Assembly (NCBI GenBank): GCA_934202525.1
Contig: CAKPYB010000010.1
Location: forward strand, 1 to 64,000
Source of the DNA: an uncultured Prevotella sp.
Lineage (GTDB): Bacteria; Bacteroidota; Bacteroidia; Bacteroidales; Bacteroidaceae
Direction: 5' to 3'
DNA: 64,000 nt
Part shown: positions 34,490 through 43,484 of the stretch, in pieces
How positions within the stretch are numbered: the stretch's first letter is position 1
Layout: every line of letters starts with the position of its first letter
Position numbers and translations under genes: made by a program
The notes under the pieces: model-generated
The model's input: the letters and a program-made list of their open reading frames with translations, nothing else
Databases searched by the model: none
What the model was told of the DNA's origin: nothing

Positions 34490-35758
34490 CTATAAATCAA
34501 GTAACCATTTCCATACAGGTATCACTTCTATTTTCTTGTCTTTTACAACAATCTCTTCTTCCAACTCGTAAGTTAGGATTATTAGACGCTTGCAATCCAA
34601 TACCTTGGAAAGTTTGATAAGGGCTGTAGATTCTCTTTCCCAAGTTTCTGTAGATTTTTTGGGATTGTAGCTTACTTGTATAGCCATTGCTGCATCTGGT
34701 ATATAAAAATCTACTTCTATATTTTTATTATAGAAGAAAACTTGTTCGTCTAACCCATATCTTCGTAATAGTTCCATTGCAACCATATTCTCTAATAAAG
34801 ATGTGTCTATATCCATGGCAAGAATACTGATAATACCATTGTCTACAAAATAGTATTTAGGGTTGGTCTCACGTTGTGTGAGATTGTCTGCGATATTCTT
34901 GATAGGATAAATTAAGAAAGCATCTTTAGAATATTCAATATAATTGATGAGAGTTGGTTTGCTGAGTTTAGCACCAGTAGATGCTATTATATTCGCGAGT
35001 CGTGTGAAAGAAATTGGTTGCTTCACGCTCTCTGCTAGTTTTCTGAAAAGTATGCGAAGTGAGAACTGATTCTCTATTTTGTTGCGAGAGGCTATGTCAC
35101 CGAGATAAATCTTTTGATATACACTATTGATATAATCTCTTTTTGATGCCAGTTTTGCACCTTCTGGAAAACCTCCAAAATGGAAATAGCTTTCAAAATA
35201 TCTTTGTACTTTTGCTCTTCCTGAAGTGGTTGCGATGGTATCTGTGTCATAAGAAATCTCGTTGGCATTCAGAAATTCAGAGAAACTATATGGCATAATG
35301 TGTTTAGTGATATAGCGACCTCCTAAGGTTGTTGCCACATCACTGCCAAGCATTTTAGCGTTGCTGCCTGTTATATAGACTCTGTACTTGTTGTCAGCTA
35401 AGCGCCGTGCAAATTTATCCCAACCATCTATATTTTGTATTTCATCAAGAAATAGAATTGGGCGTTTGTCAGACATCATACCATGAACCTCAAGGATGAG
35501 GTTTAGTTCTTGCGCAGTCATGCCCATCAATCGCTCATCCTCAAAATTGAGATAGAGCATAGAGTCCCAGGTGATACCTTGTTTCAGATATTGTTGAATT
35601 TGCTGATAAAGCATGAATGATTTGCCAGCTCGTCTGACGCCTATCAAGACATAGTTGGCAAACTCTTCCATTTGGATGTCTCTTGGGACAATATGCTGTA
35701 ATTCTATCTCTTTTCTATTTTCCAAGAGTATTTCTCTGATAACTTCTTTTTGTATCAT
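34490..35758 (-). CDS. AAA_14/DUF4143 ATP-binding protein
   Basis: 422-residue ATPase of a family widespread in gut bacteria. The AAA_14 domain has Walker A GVRRAGKS (40-47) and Walker B ILFLDEIQ (101-108), followed by sensor-like YITGSNAKML. The C-terminal DUF4143 domain (about 200-400) includes YINSVYQKIYLGDI, FYIPDAAMAIQVSYN and the restriction-endonuclease-like strand EVDFYI. Function is unknown; members are often linked to mobile or defence genes. It is monocistronic and convergent with the repeat-rich AlbA_2 fragment. Confidence 0.92.
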   Translation of the reverse strand: MIQKEVIREILLENRKEIELQHIVPRDIQMEEFANYVLIGVRRAGKSFMLYQQIQQYLKQGITWDSMLYLNFEDERLMGMTAQELNLILEVHGMMSDKRPILFLDEIQNIDGWDKFARRLADNKYRVYITGSNAKMLGSDVATTLGGRYITKHIMPYSFSEFLNANEISYDTDTIATTSGRAKVQRYFESYFHFGGFPEGAKLASKRDYINSVYQKIYLGDIASRNKIENQFSLRILFRKLAESVKQPISFTRLANIIASTGAKLSKPTLINYIEYSKDAFLIYPIKNIADNLTQRETNPKYYFVDNGIISILAMDIDTSLLENMVAMELLRRYGLDEQVFFYNKNIEVDFYIPDAAMAIQVSYNPKKSTETWERESTALIKLSKVLDCKRLIILTYELEEEIVVKDKKIEVIPVWKWLLDL

Positions 35759-35784
35759 AATCTCTTATTGTTTAATTGATTTTG

Positions 35785-35792
35785 CAAAAATA
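35785..35792 (-). promoter_or_regulatory. -7 box of the AAA_14 ATPase gene
   Basis: Minus-strand TATTTTTG followed by CAAAA, 26 bp upstream of the 35758 start codon. Confidence 0.55.
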
Positions 35793-35948
35793 CGATTATT
35801 TTGTTAAATCGACTAAACAATATGCATAATTTAACATAAAAAGTATCTATATATCCTAGTTAATGTCGTTTTAAAAATGAATAATATCCGATTCCCCCAA
35901 ATTTTTTGGGAGTATATCAGGTAAGTAAAGAAGAAAGTTTGTAATAAA

Positions 35949-35983
35949 AAAAGTCCGTGAGCATTCATTGCCCACGGACTTTT
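35949..35983 (-). terminator. Terminator of the acyl-CoA dehydrogenase operon
   Basis: AAAAGTCCGTG (35949-35959) pairs with CACGGACTTTT (35973-35983). On the minus strand a T-run follows the stem. The rest of 35759-36009 shows only the promoter of the AAA ATPase gene. Confidence 0.85.
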
Positions 35984-36009
35984 AAAATTATCTTGTTCTT
36001 ATAAATGTC

Positions 36010-37713
36010 TTATGCCTTGAAGCTCTCCAAGTCTTCTGCCTTGAAGTTCTGGATGTATGCTGAATGACCGAGAACTTCCTCCTCTGCCATGCGAACATAA
36101 ACATTGGCACTCTTGGCAAACATCTCTGGTGCCTTGGTTGCATCGTCGAGGATGAGGAGAGACATTACGATGTCGCCAGTCATGTTGTAGAGACGGCGAG
36201 CCAGGAAGTCGTGAACTGCCTGGTCGTTTGCTTCCTTCACCTTGTTGATGGCAGCCTCGTAAAGATCTACGAGCTTAGCTACACGCTCCTTCAATGGCTT
36301 CAAATCATCTGATACCTCGTTCTCCAACATCTCCTTGATGATGCTGAGGTAAGTACCGTTGGTGATGTAGCGGATGGCTGCAACAACCTGCAACTGGGTA
36401 GTACCCTCGTAGATAGAGAAGATGCGGGCATCACGGAACAGGCGCTGGCACTTGTACTCCATGATGAAACCAGAACCACCGTGAATGCTGATGGCATCGT
36501 ATGCATTCTGGTTGGCATACTCAGAGTTCATACCCTTAGCCAATGGAGTAAATGCATCAGCAAGACGGGTGTATTTCTTCATCTCCTGACGCTCCTCTGG
36601 AGTGAGCTTAGTGTCGCGGGCGATGTCTTCCAAAGCCTTGTAGATATCTACGTAGCGAGCGCAGCAGTAGAGGAGTGAACGGCCTGCATCCAACTTAGCC
36701 TTCATTCTTGAAAGCATGTCGTAAACGGCTGGGAAGTTGATGATCTTCTCACCAAACTGAGCACGCTCCTTGGCATAAGCCAAGCCCTCGTTGTAAGCCT
36801 CCTGCTCAACACCTACACTCTGAGCTGCAATACCCAGACGGGCACCGTTCATCAGAGCCATCACGTACTTAATCAAACCGAGACGGGTGTTACCGCAAAG
36901 CTCAGCCTTGGCATTCTTGTAAACCAACTCGCAGGTAGGAGAACCGTGAATACCCAACTTGTGCTCGATGTGACGAACGGTTACGCCGCCATCACGCTTG
37001 TCGTAGATGAACATAGAAAGACCACGACCGTCCTTGGTGCCTTCCTCTGAACGAGCCAGAACCAGGTGGATGTCTGAGTCACCATTGGTGATGAAACGCT
37101 TCACACCGTTCAGACGCCATGTGCCGTCCTCATCCTGTGTAGCCTTCAGCATTACGCGCTGCAGGTCGGAACCTGCATCAGGCTCTGTCAAGTCCATACT
37201 CATGGTTTCGCCTGCGCAGATGCGAGGGATGTACTTCTGGCGCTGCTCCTCAGAACCGAACTCATAGAGTGTATCGATACAGCTCTGGAGCGACCAGATG
37301 TTCTGGAAACCGGCATCGGCAGCAGCGATGATTTCTGAAGCCATAGAGAAGATGGCGTTAGGCAGGTTCAAGCCGCCGTAACGACGAGGCATTGACAAGC
37401 CCCAGAGGCCAGCCTTGCGGGTAGCATCGAGGTTCTCGAATGTCTTGCTGGCATAGATCATGCGGCCGTTCTCCAAGTGTGGACCTTCGAGGTCAACATC
37501 CTCAGAGTTTGGTTCGATGATGTTAGCAGCTACATCGCCGGTAATATCCAGCAATCGCTTGTAGTTCTCGATGGCATCCTCGTAGTTGACAGGAGCATCT
37601 TCAAACTGGTCTTTTTCTGCGTAGTTGCGCTCCTTCAAGTCAACAACACGCTTCATCAATGGGTGATTGAGATGAAATTCAATCTCAGGGTGATCACTAT
37701 AGTAATTAGCCAT
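36010..37713 (-). CDS. Acyl-CoA dehydrogenase
   Basis: 567-residue FAD flavoenzyme that oxidises acyl-CoA to enoyl-CoA and passes electrons to ETF. Family features include SMDLTEPDAGSDLQRVMLKA, NGVKRFITNGDSDIH, GIAAQSVGVEQEAYNEGLAY, and IHGGSGFIMEYKCQRLFRDA with IYEGTTQLQVVAAIRYI near the C-terminus. It is longer than classic enzymes (about 380 residues), with an N-terminal extension and a C-terminal helical tail as in the large acyl-CoA dehydrogenase group. It is the last gene after etfB and etfA, a standard electron-transfer module in Bacteroidales. Confidence 0.95.
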   Translation of the reverse strand: MANYYSDHPEIEFHLNHPLMKRVVDLKERNYAEKDQFEDAPVNYEDAIENYKRLLDITGDVAANIIEPNSEDVDLEGPHLENGRMIYASKTFENLDATRKAGLWGLSMPRRYGGLNLPNAIFSMASEIIAAADAGFQNIWSLQSCIDTLYEFGSEEQRQKYIPRICAGETMSMDLTEPDAGSDLQRVMLKATQDEDGTWRLNGVKRFITNGDSDIHLVLARSEEGTKDGRGLSMFIYDKRDGGVTVRHIEHKLGIHGSPTCELVYKNAKAELCGNTRLGLIKYVMALMNGARLGIAAQSVGVEQEAYNEGLAYAKERAQFGEKIINFPAVYDMLSRMKAKLDAGRSLLYCCARYVDIYKALEDIARDTKLTPEERQEMKKYTRLADAFTPLAKGMNSEYANQNAYDAISIHGGSGFIMEYKCQRLFRDARIFSIYEGTTQLQVVAAIRYITNGTYLSIIKEMLENEVSDDLKPLKERVAKLVDLYEAAINKVKEANDQAVHDFLARRLYNMTGDIVMSLLILDDATKAPEMFAKSANVYVRMAEEEVLGHSAYIQNFKAEDLESFKA

Positions 37714-37748
37714 TTTGCTTTTCTTATTTAAATAATGTGTAATGCAGA

Positions 37749-38771
37749 TTACTTAGAATTCTGCTTGTAGTACTTGATGAGCTTAGGAACCACATCCTCA
37801 ACATTGCCGTTGATAACGTAGTCGGCAATCTTGTTGATTGGAGCATCAGGATCGTTGTTTACAGAGATGATGATGCCTGAATCCTGCATACCGGCGATGT
37901 GCTGAATCTGACCAGAGATTCCGCAGGCGATATATACCTTAGGATGAACGGTAACACCAGTCTGACCAATCTGACGGTCGTGATCTACCCAACCTGCATC
38001 TACAGCAGCACGGGAAGCACCTACCTCGCCATGGAGGAGATGAGCCAACTCGAAGAGCTGGTCGAAGCCTTCCTTGCTTCCTACGCCATAACCGCCGGCT
38101 ACGACGATGGCAGAACCCTTCAGATTGTGCTTGGCAGCCTCTACGTGGTGGTCGAGTACCTTTACTACGAAGTCCTCAGCAGGAACATACTTGCTTACCT
38201 CAGGGTAAACTACTTCCTTCTTGCACTCACCCTCGTAGATGCTCTTCTGCATCACGCCAGAGCGGACTGTAGCCATCTGTGGACGGTGGTCTGGGTTTAC
38301 GATGGTAGCCACGATGTTACCACCGAAGGCAGGACGAATCTGATAGAGCAGACCCTCGTAGTGCTTGCCGCTCTTCTTGTCGTCGTAATCACCAATTTCA
38401 AGTTCTGTACAGTCGGCGGTAAGACCGCTGGTCAATGAAGAAGAAACACGAGGACCGAGGTCGCGACCGATAACGGTAGCACCCATCAGCGCAATCTGTG
38501 GCTTCTCCTCCTTGAAGAGGTTGACGAGGATGTCGGTATGTGGAGCTGAAGTATATGGGAACAATCCCTCAGCATCGAAAACAAATAATTTATCTACACC
38601 ATAAGGGAGAATCTGATCCTCTACCTGACCCTTGATGCCGGTACCAGCCACGATGGCATGGAGCTCCACGCCCTGCTGGTTAGCGAGCTTACGACCCTTG
38701 GTGAGCAATTCCTGAGATACTTCGGCAACGGTTGTGCCTTCTACCTCGCAATATACAAATACGTTGTTCAT
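37749..38771 (-). CDS. etfA: Electron transfer flavoprotein subunit alpha
   Basis: 340-residue FAD-binding subunit of ETF. The N-terminal domain begins NNVFVYCEVEGTTVAEVSQE, and the C-terminal FAD domain has AIVVAGGYGVGSKEGF, GASRAAVDAGWVDHDRQIGQ, TVHPKVYIACGISGQIQHI and ISVNNDPDAPINKIADY. The stop is 35 bp from the acyl-CoA dehydrogenase start and etfB lies 13 bp upstream. Confidence 0.97.
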   Translation of the reverse strand: MNNVFVYCEVEGTTVAEVSQELLTKGRKLANQQGVELHAIVAGTGIKGQVEDQILPYGVDKLFVFDAEGLFPYTSAPHTDILVNLFKEEKPQIALMGATVIGRDLGPRVSSSLTSGLTADCTELEIGDYDDKKSGKHYEGLLYQIRPAFGGNIVATIVNPDHRPQMATVRSGVMQKSIYEGECKKEVVYPEVSKYVPAEDFVVKVLDHHVEAAKHNLKGSAIVVAGGYGVGSKEGFDQLFELAHLLHGEVGASRAAVDAGWVDHDRQIGQTGVTVHPKVYIACGISGQIQHIAGMQDSGIIISVNNDPDAPINKIADYVINGNVEDVVPKLIKYYKQNSK

Positions 38772-38784
38772 TGTCTTTTCAAAA

Positions 38785-39654
38785 TTATCCGATAATACTT
38801 TCGTTCAACAATTCCTTCATCAGTCCGTCGATGTCCTCATCGCTGCTGGTCAAGGTCTTGCTTTCCTTAGCCTGGAACACGATGTTCTTCACGGCCTTCA
38901 CCTTGGTAGGTGAACCGCTCAGACCGCACTGTGCAGGGTCGCCGTCAACATCGGCAACACTCCACTGGTTCAGAGTGAGGTAAGGGCGCTCTTCATAGAG
39001 GTTGGCCCAAGGCTCATCACCCTTGCGCTCCATAGGGCAGGTAGCGTATTTATATTTCATTACGAGCTTCACGTTGCATGGGCGACATGGGGCAGCACTT
39101 CCGTTTACAGTGATAACCAATGGCAATGGAGCCTCAACAGTCTCCACACCACCATCAATGAGGCGGCGTATAGTAGCCTTGCCATCCTCTACCTTGAGGA
39201 TTTCCTCTGCGTAGGTTACCTGGTTCAATCCCAACTTCTGAGCCACCTGCGGACCTACCTGGGCTGTATCACCATCGATAGCCTGGCGACCACCGATCAC
39301 GATGTCAACGTCACCAATCTTCTGGATACCAGTAGCAAGGGCATAGGAAGTAGCCAGTGTATCAGCACCGGCAAAGAGACGGTCGGTAAGCAACCAACCC
39401 GTATCAGCACCACGATAAAGACCCTGGCGGATGATTTCTCCAGCACGTGGAGGACCCATGGTCAAAATACCAACTGTAGAACCTGGATTCTGCTCTTTCA
39501 ATCGGAGAGCCTGCTCCAATGCGTTCAAATCTTCAGGATTGAAGATTGCAGGAAGGGCAGCGCGATTTACTGTGCCTTCGGCGGTCATCGCATCCTTACC
39601 CACATTTCTTGTGTCAGGTACTTGCTTGGCAAGTACTACGATTTTTAAACTCAT
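38785..39654 (-). CDS. etfB: Electron transfer flavoprotein subunit beta
   Basis: 289-residue AMP-binding subunit of ETF. It shows MSLKIVVLAKQVPDTRNVGK, FNPEDLNALEQALRLKE, ILTMGPPRAGEIIRQGLYRG and IVIGGRQAIDGDTAQVGPQV. First gene of etfB-etfA-acyl-CoA dehydrogenase. Its promoter is at 39797-39827, giving a leader of about 140 nt in which I see no clear riboswitch. Confidence 0.97.
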   Translation of the reverse strand: MSLKIVVLAKQVPDTRNVGKDAMTAEGTVNRAALPAIFNPEDLNALEQALRLKEQNPGSTVGILTMGPPRAGEIIRQGLYRGADTGWLLTDRLFAGADTLATSYALATGIQKIGDVDIVIGGRQAIDGDTAQVGPQVAQKLGLNQVTYAEEILKVEDGKATIRRLIDGGVETVEAPLPLVITVNGSAAPCRPCNVKLVMKYKYATCPMERKGDEPWANLYEERPYLTLNQWSVADVDGDPAQCGLSGSPTKVKAVKNIVFQAKESKTLTSSDEDIDGLMKELLNESIIG

Positions 39655-39796
39655 ATTTTTAAAAATGGTTATTGTTATAATTTCCTAAGTTTGTTAGTGC
39701 TCAGTACTCAAGTTGTACGTCGTCTAGTGCGATTGTCAGACTTGCTATCGTCTAATAAGTTACTGTCCAATGTTCAATTTGGGACAAAACACGTGG

Positions 39797-39827
39797 CAAA
39801 AGTAACACTTTTTTATGGCTTACGCAA
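39797..39827 (-). promoter_or_regulatory. Promoter of the etfBA operon
   Basis: Minus-strand -7 box TACTTTTG (39797-39804), 20 bp, TTG (39825-39827). The 270-bp region 39655-39924 holds nothing else I can assign. Confidence 0.65.
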
Positions 39828-39924
39828 ATATTTTATAAAAAAAATGCACATATAGATAAGTTTTGTGCGCAAAACTCAAGAAATGTGCAAGTTTTTTAGA
39901 ACGTCCGTACTTAACTTTGCTGGC

Positions 39925-40527
39925 TTATTCAAAGCTCTTGAGTCGAGCGATATATTTGCCCAGAATGTCGAATTCGATATTCACTACCGTTCCCACTTCG
40001 ATGTCGCAGAAGTTGGTGTTCTCTCTGGTATAAGGAATGATAGCAACGGTAAATGTGTTGTCTGTAGGATCACAGACGGTGAGCGAAACGCCGTTAACGG
40101 TAACGCTGCCCTTGTCCACCGTGAAATAGCCTTTTCTTGCCATTTCCTTGTTGAGCTCATATTCGAAAGTAAAATAAGTAGAGCCATCAGCGTCTTTCAT
40201 TGCGATACATTTGGCAGTCTCGTCCACGTGTCCCTGTACGATATGACCATCCAGACGGCCGTTCATCACCATAGAACGCTCTACGTTCACCTTGTCGCCT
40301 ACCTTGAACAGTCCCAGATTACTGCGGTCCAGGGTTTCCTTCATGGCGGTAACAGTATAGGTACCGTCTTTTATTTCCACTACGGTGAGGCAGACGCCGT
40401 TGTGCGCCACGCTCTGGTCGATGCCGAGTTCATCAACAAAAGAGCATCTCAATGTGAAGTCAATGTTCTCTTTATCATGCTTGATAGCCACAACGGTAGC
40501 CATTTCTTCTACGATTCCACTAAACAT
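39925..40527 (-). CDS. ribE: Riboflavin synthase alpha chain
   Basis: 200-residue enzyme that dismutates two 6,7-dimethyl-8-ribityllumazines to riboflavin. Two tandem lumazine-binding barrels: MFSGIVEEMATVV with SVAHNGVCLTVVEI in the first (1-97), and HIVQGHVDETAKC with GSVTVNGVSLTVCD in the second (98-190). It stands alone, without other rib genes next to it. Promoter at 40567-40597. Confidence 0.97.
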   Translation of the reverse strand: MFSGIVEEMATVVAIKHDKENIDFTLRCSFVDELGIDQSVAHNGVCLTVVEIKDGTYTVTAMKETLDRSNLGLFKVGDKVNVERSMVMNGRLDGHIVQGHVDETAKCIAMKDADGSTYFTFEYELNKEMARKGYFTVDKGSVTVNGVSLTVCDPTDNTFTVAIIPYTRENTNFCDIEVGTVVNIEFDILGKYIARLKSFE

Positions 40528-40566
40528 ATATTCTATTTTTATTTGGTTTCATTATTATTTAGAATG

Positions 40567-40597
40567 CAAAGATATTGCATTAGCTAGAAACAGCCAA
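40567..40597 (-). promoter_or_regulatory. Promoter of the riboflavin synthase gene
   Basis: Minus-strand -7 box TATCTTTG (40567-40574), 20 bp, TTG (40595-40597). Confidence 0.65.
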
Positions 40598-40634
40598 ATT
40601 ATTTAAGTTCTTTTGATAAAATAAGCAAGATATA

Positions 40635-40666
40635 TTTGTTTAATTGCCATATTTTTTATATTTTTG
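40635..40666 (+). promoter_or_regulatory. Promoter of the proline iminopeptidase gene
   Basis: TTTG (40635-40638), 20 bp, TATTTTTG (40659-40666). It overlaps an upstream in-frame TTG at 40664, which argues for the ATG at 40697 as the start. Confidence 0.65.
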
Positions 40667-40696
40667 CACATTATAATATATAAACATTTGAAGACA

Positions 40697-41578
40697 ATGG
40701 AAATCAAGGAAGGATATATGCCCTTCATGGGCTATCAAACATATTATCGTATCGTAGGTAAAACAGAGGAGGGCAAGAGCCCTATCATCCTCTTGCATGG
40801 TGGACCAGGCAGTACCCACAACTATTTCGAGCTATTGGATAGGGTAGCGGAATCAGGTAGAGCTGTCATCATGTACGACCAGTTGGGCTGTGGCAACTCA
40901 TTTGTGGAGGGACATCCCGAACTCTGGACTCCTGAGACTTGGCTCAACGAACTCTGTGTGCTCATCGACTATCTCCACATCGACCATTTTCATCTCTTGG
41001 GACAGTCGTGGGGTGGCATGCTCGCCATCATCTATCTGATAGAGAAGCAAGCAAAGGGCGTGAAGTCAGCCATTCTCAGCAGCACTCTTTCGAGCAGCAA
41101 GCTTTGGGCAAGTGAGCAACATCGCATGATTAAGTTTATGTCGGAGGAAGACCAGCGTGCCATCGCTGAGGCTGAGGCGAAGGATGACTTTTCGAGCGAG
41201 GCGTATGCCAAGGCGAATGAACACTTCATGCTCTTGCATTGTGCAGGCGAGGTAACGGAGGATAGCCCAGAGTGTCTTCGCCGAAAGAAGCGTGCAGGTG
41301 TTGAGGCTTATCTCTATGGTTGGGGACCAAATGAATACACCCCGACTGGCACGCTTCGTGATTATGATTACACCGACCGCCTTGGCGAGATACAAGTACC
41401 ATGCCTTGTGATGAGTGGAACCAATGACCTCTGCACTCCATTGGTAGCAAAGACGCTCTACGATGGTATCCCAGATTCCAAGTGGCATCTCTTCGTAGGA
41501 GCCCGACACATGCCATTTGCCGAGCAAAATGATGAGTATTGCGAGGTATTGGAAGAATGGTTAGGGGAGAAAGATTAG
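40697..41578 (+). CDS. Proline iminopeptidase-family alpha/beta hydrolase
   Basis: 293-residue S33-family peptidase that cleaves N-terminal residues, usually proline, from peptides. It has the oxyanion motif HGGPGST (34-40), nucleophile Ser104 in LLGQSWGGMLA, the acid in SGTNDLCTP and His in GARHMPFAEQ. The start at MEIKEGYMPF is preferred because an earlier TTG falls in the promoter. The protein has no signal peptide, so it is cytoplasmic. It ends just before a strong inverted repeat. Confidence 0.93.
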   Translation: MEIKEGYMPFMGYQTYYRIVGKTEEGKSPIILLHGGPGSTHNYFELLDRVAESGRAVIMYDQLGCGNSFVEGHPELWTPETWLNELCVLIDYLHIDHFHLLGQSWGGMLAIIYLIEKQAKGVKSAILSSTLSSSKLWASEQHRMIKFMSEEDQRAIAEAEAKDDFSSEAYAKANEHFMLLHCAGEVTEDSPECLRRKKRAGVEAYLYGWGPNEYTPTGTLRDYDYTDRLGEIQVPCLVMSGTNDLCTPLVAKTLYDGIPDSKWHLFVGARHMPFAEQNDEYCEVLEEWLGEKD

Positions 41579-41604
41579 TCTTCTTCAAACTTTAGAAAAA
41601 TGGA

Positions 41605-41662
41605 ATTTCATCCAATCGATTGGACAAATTAAAATAAAACCGTCCAATCGATTGGATGAAAT
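41605..41662. repeat. Perfect 21-bp inverted repeat with internal palindromes
   Basis: Arms at 41605-41625 and 41642-41662 are exact reverse complements across a 16-bp A-rich spacer. Each arm contains the palindrome TCCAATCGATTGGA. The region 41579-41865 between convergent genes has no clear gene; a minus-strand TACCTTTGCACC promoter-like box near 41720-41731 has nothing to drive except this repeat. Confidence 0.88.
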
Positions 41663-41865
41663 GTATAGAATCAATAATCAATATTAGTAACTTAAAGAGA
41701 GCTTTTCTCTTTTTCTGGTGCAAAGGTAGTAAGTTATTTCCAAACTTGCAAGAAGGCACGATTAGGTTACTCAGTTTCCCTGAGGTTACTATTACTGATA
41801 ATGAATGGCTTGTGAAATGTAGATTTAACGATAATTAATGTGAACAAGCTATGTTAATAGAGAAA

Positions 41866-42909
41866 CTATTGCTTCTTGAGAGTTAAGTTGGGCTCTATTC
41901 CATTGATGCCAAGTCCTAGAATGTTGGTTACTTCCCTGCATCCACAATCACAATTCTTAGCCGATGAACATCCATTGCAGACTGTAGGTTGATAAGAGCG
42001 GGATGCAAATTTGTTCCAATAATCTGTATCCTTAATCCAAGGTTCTTCGCATACATTTCCTACGATGTGAGGAGAATGATTGCAGGTTCTTATTTGTCCT
42101 GCTGGATCAATAACGAAAAATCCTTTTGCCGCAGCGCATAGATACCCTACATGTATTCTTTTGTATGAATTAGCAGAAGCTATGATGCACTTTGGTATTT
42201 CTGTACCCACATTTCCATAGCGATTAGCTAGTGTTAGTACTTCTTCTGCAGTATCAAGCATTCCGTTGATTTGCTCTGTGGAAAGGCAAAGTTCATTCAT
42301 ATATTTCAAACCACGTCCACCAGGCAGAAAACGGTTGAGAAGAATTTCTGTAGCTCCATTGATGAGGGCAAGCGATATGGTCTCAAATAGCTCATAATAG
42401 TTCTTTTTTGTAACGGTAATGTTTGCTGTGCATTCTAAGCCGATTTCTTTGGCTTTCGAAAAGTATTCTAACACATAATCTGCATTAGCAACTCCTGTAT
42501 GCTCTTCAAATGATTGGTAGCCAGGAAGGCTCATGCTAAGATGAACATTCATTTCCTTGAAGAATTTGAGATGTTCTTCATTCATGAGTCTTCCATTGGA
42601 GATGAGTATGATTGGATAATTCATCTTCCTTTGGTTGCCAATCATTCGGATGTGTCCGATGATTTCATGAAGATCATCTCTTAGCAATGCTTCTCCGCCA
42701 GACAAAGAGAAAGTCTTTACCCCATAGTCATATAGTTTTTCTATTACCCATTTCCATTGAGTGGTGGATAGTTCCTTTCCTAATGGATATGAAGAGTTAG
42801 GCGCATTCCAAGGGCATGAGCAAAACAAGCAATGGTGATTGCATTTATATGTCAATTCCAAAGCAACAGACTTTGGAAGAATGGGTATGCTATTCTTCAT
42901 TGCTATCAT
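41866..42909 (-). CDS. Radical SAM/SPASM-domain enzyme
   Basis: 347-residue radical SAM protein. The Fe-S motif is CNHHCLFC (Cys23, Cys27, Cys30), the GGE motif lies in FSLSGGEALLRDDL, and the C-terminal SPASM region has Cys clusters (LCAAAKGF, RTCNHSPH, VCNGCSSAKNCDCGCREV) for extra clusters. SPASM enzymes usually modify peptides or proteins. The start overlaps the previous gene by 20 nt (or 11 nt if Met4 is used), so the two are translationally coupled. It is the last gene of the putative defence operon. Not a viperin: the SPASM end and substrate-motif layout differ. Confidence 0.88.
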   Translation of the reverse strand: MIAMKNSIPILPKSVALELTYKCNHHCLFCSCPWNAPNSSYPLGKELSTTQWKWVIEKLYDYGVKTFSLSGGEALLRDDLHEIIGHIRMIGNQRKMNYPIILISNGRLMNEEHLKFFKEMNVHLSMSLPGYQSFEEHTGVANADYVLEYFSKAKEIGLECTANITVTKKNYYELFETISLALINGATEILLNRFLPGGRGLKYMNELCLSTEQINGMLDTAEEVLTLANRYGNVGTEIPKCIIASANSYKRIHVGYLCAAAKGFFVIDPAGQIRTCNHSPHIVGNVCEEPWIKDTDYWNKFASRSYQPTVCNGCSSAKNCDCGCREVTNILGLGINGIEPNLTLKKQ

Positions 42910-43456
42910 TTTCGTTTATTTCTATTCCCGTCATTCTCTTGATAGTATCTTGCTCATCCATGATGCTATGGTAGCGATCATAACTATCTTCAAAATAAGA
43001 CTCTCCTTTTAAGAATGCCAATACGGCTTGATAGTCATAAAGTGATTCCATATCAGTTATAGCTTGATGATAGTCCTTGTCGCTTTTTGTCTTGAAGCAG
43101 AAAAGATGGTACGCATTTTCCTCACAGATATCATCTTCGGAAGTAAATGGTAAATCGAAAAACTCTGCTTCTTCCTTCGCTTCTAGGGCGCATGAACCAC
43201 ATATTACTTCAAGAGACGCATCATATCCCAAATCTTTTATCTCTTTGATGATGGAGTTGAACATTTCTTCATCACTGTGGAAAGCTTGATAGGTCAATGG
43301 ACGATGGCAATGTTGGCATATTGTGGAAAAACTATCTATCATCGAAGGTTCATAGCACATGGCTCCCATGTGATTTGCCAGATACGTTGGCAGCTTTTGA
43401 GTAGCTAGTTCCTTTAGCTGCTCAATAAGCTCTTCTCTGTTAAGTGAATGTTTCAT
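42890..43456 (-). CDS. Acidic CxxC-pair protein coupled to the radical SAM enzyme
   Basis: 188-residue soluble, acidic protein of unknown family. Two CxxC pairs, CQHC (47-50) and CGSC (86-89), could form a zinc ribbon; extra Cys are at 34, 111 and 120. The rest is helical and rich in Glu/Asp. It overlaps the radical SAM gene, and the DUF262-DUF1524 gene ends 28 bp upstream. It could be a substrate, chaperone or partner of the radical SAM enzyme. Confidence 0.75.
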   Translation of the reverse strand: MKHSLNREELIEQLKELATQKLPTYLANHMGAMCYEPSMIDSFSTICQHCHRPLTYQAFHSDEEMFNSIIKEIKDLGYDASLEVICGSCALEAKEEAEFFDLPFTSEDDICEENAYHLFCFKTKSDKDYHQAITDMESLYDYQAVLAFLKGESYFEDSYDRYHSIMDEQDTIKRMTGIEINENDSNEE

Positions 43457-43484
43457 ATTTCCTTCCTATTTAAATTGCGTAATT

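Noticed and set aside
41656..41838. 60-codon open frame after the proline iminopeptidase gene
   Set aside because: It begins inside the inverted repeat and has no promoter, homology or conserved features.
41866..42909. Prokaryotic viperin
   Set aside because: It has the CxxxCxxC motif but also a Cys-rich SPASM C-terminus, which viperins lack.
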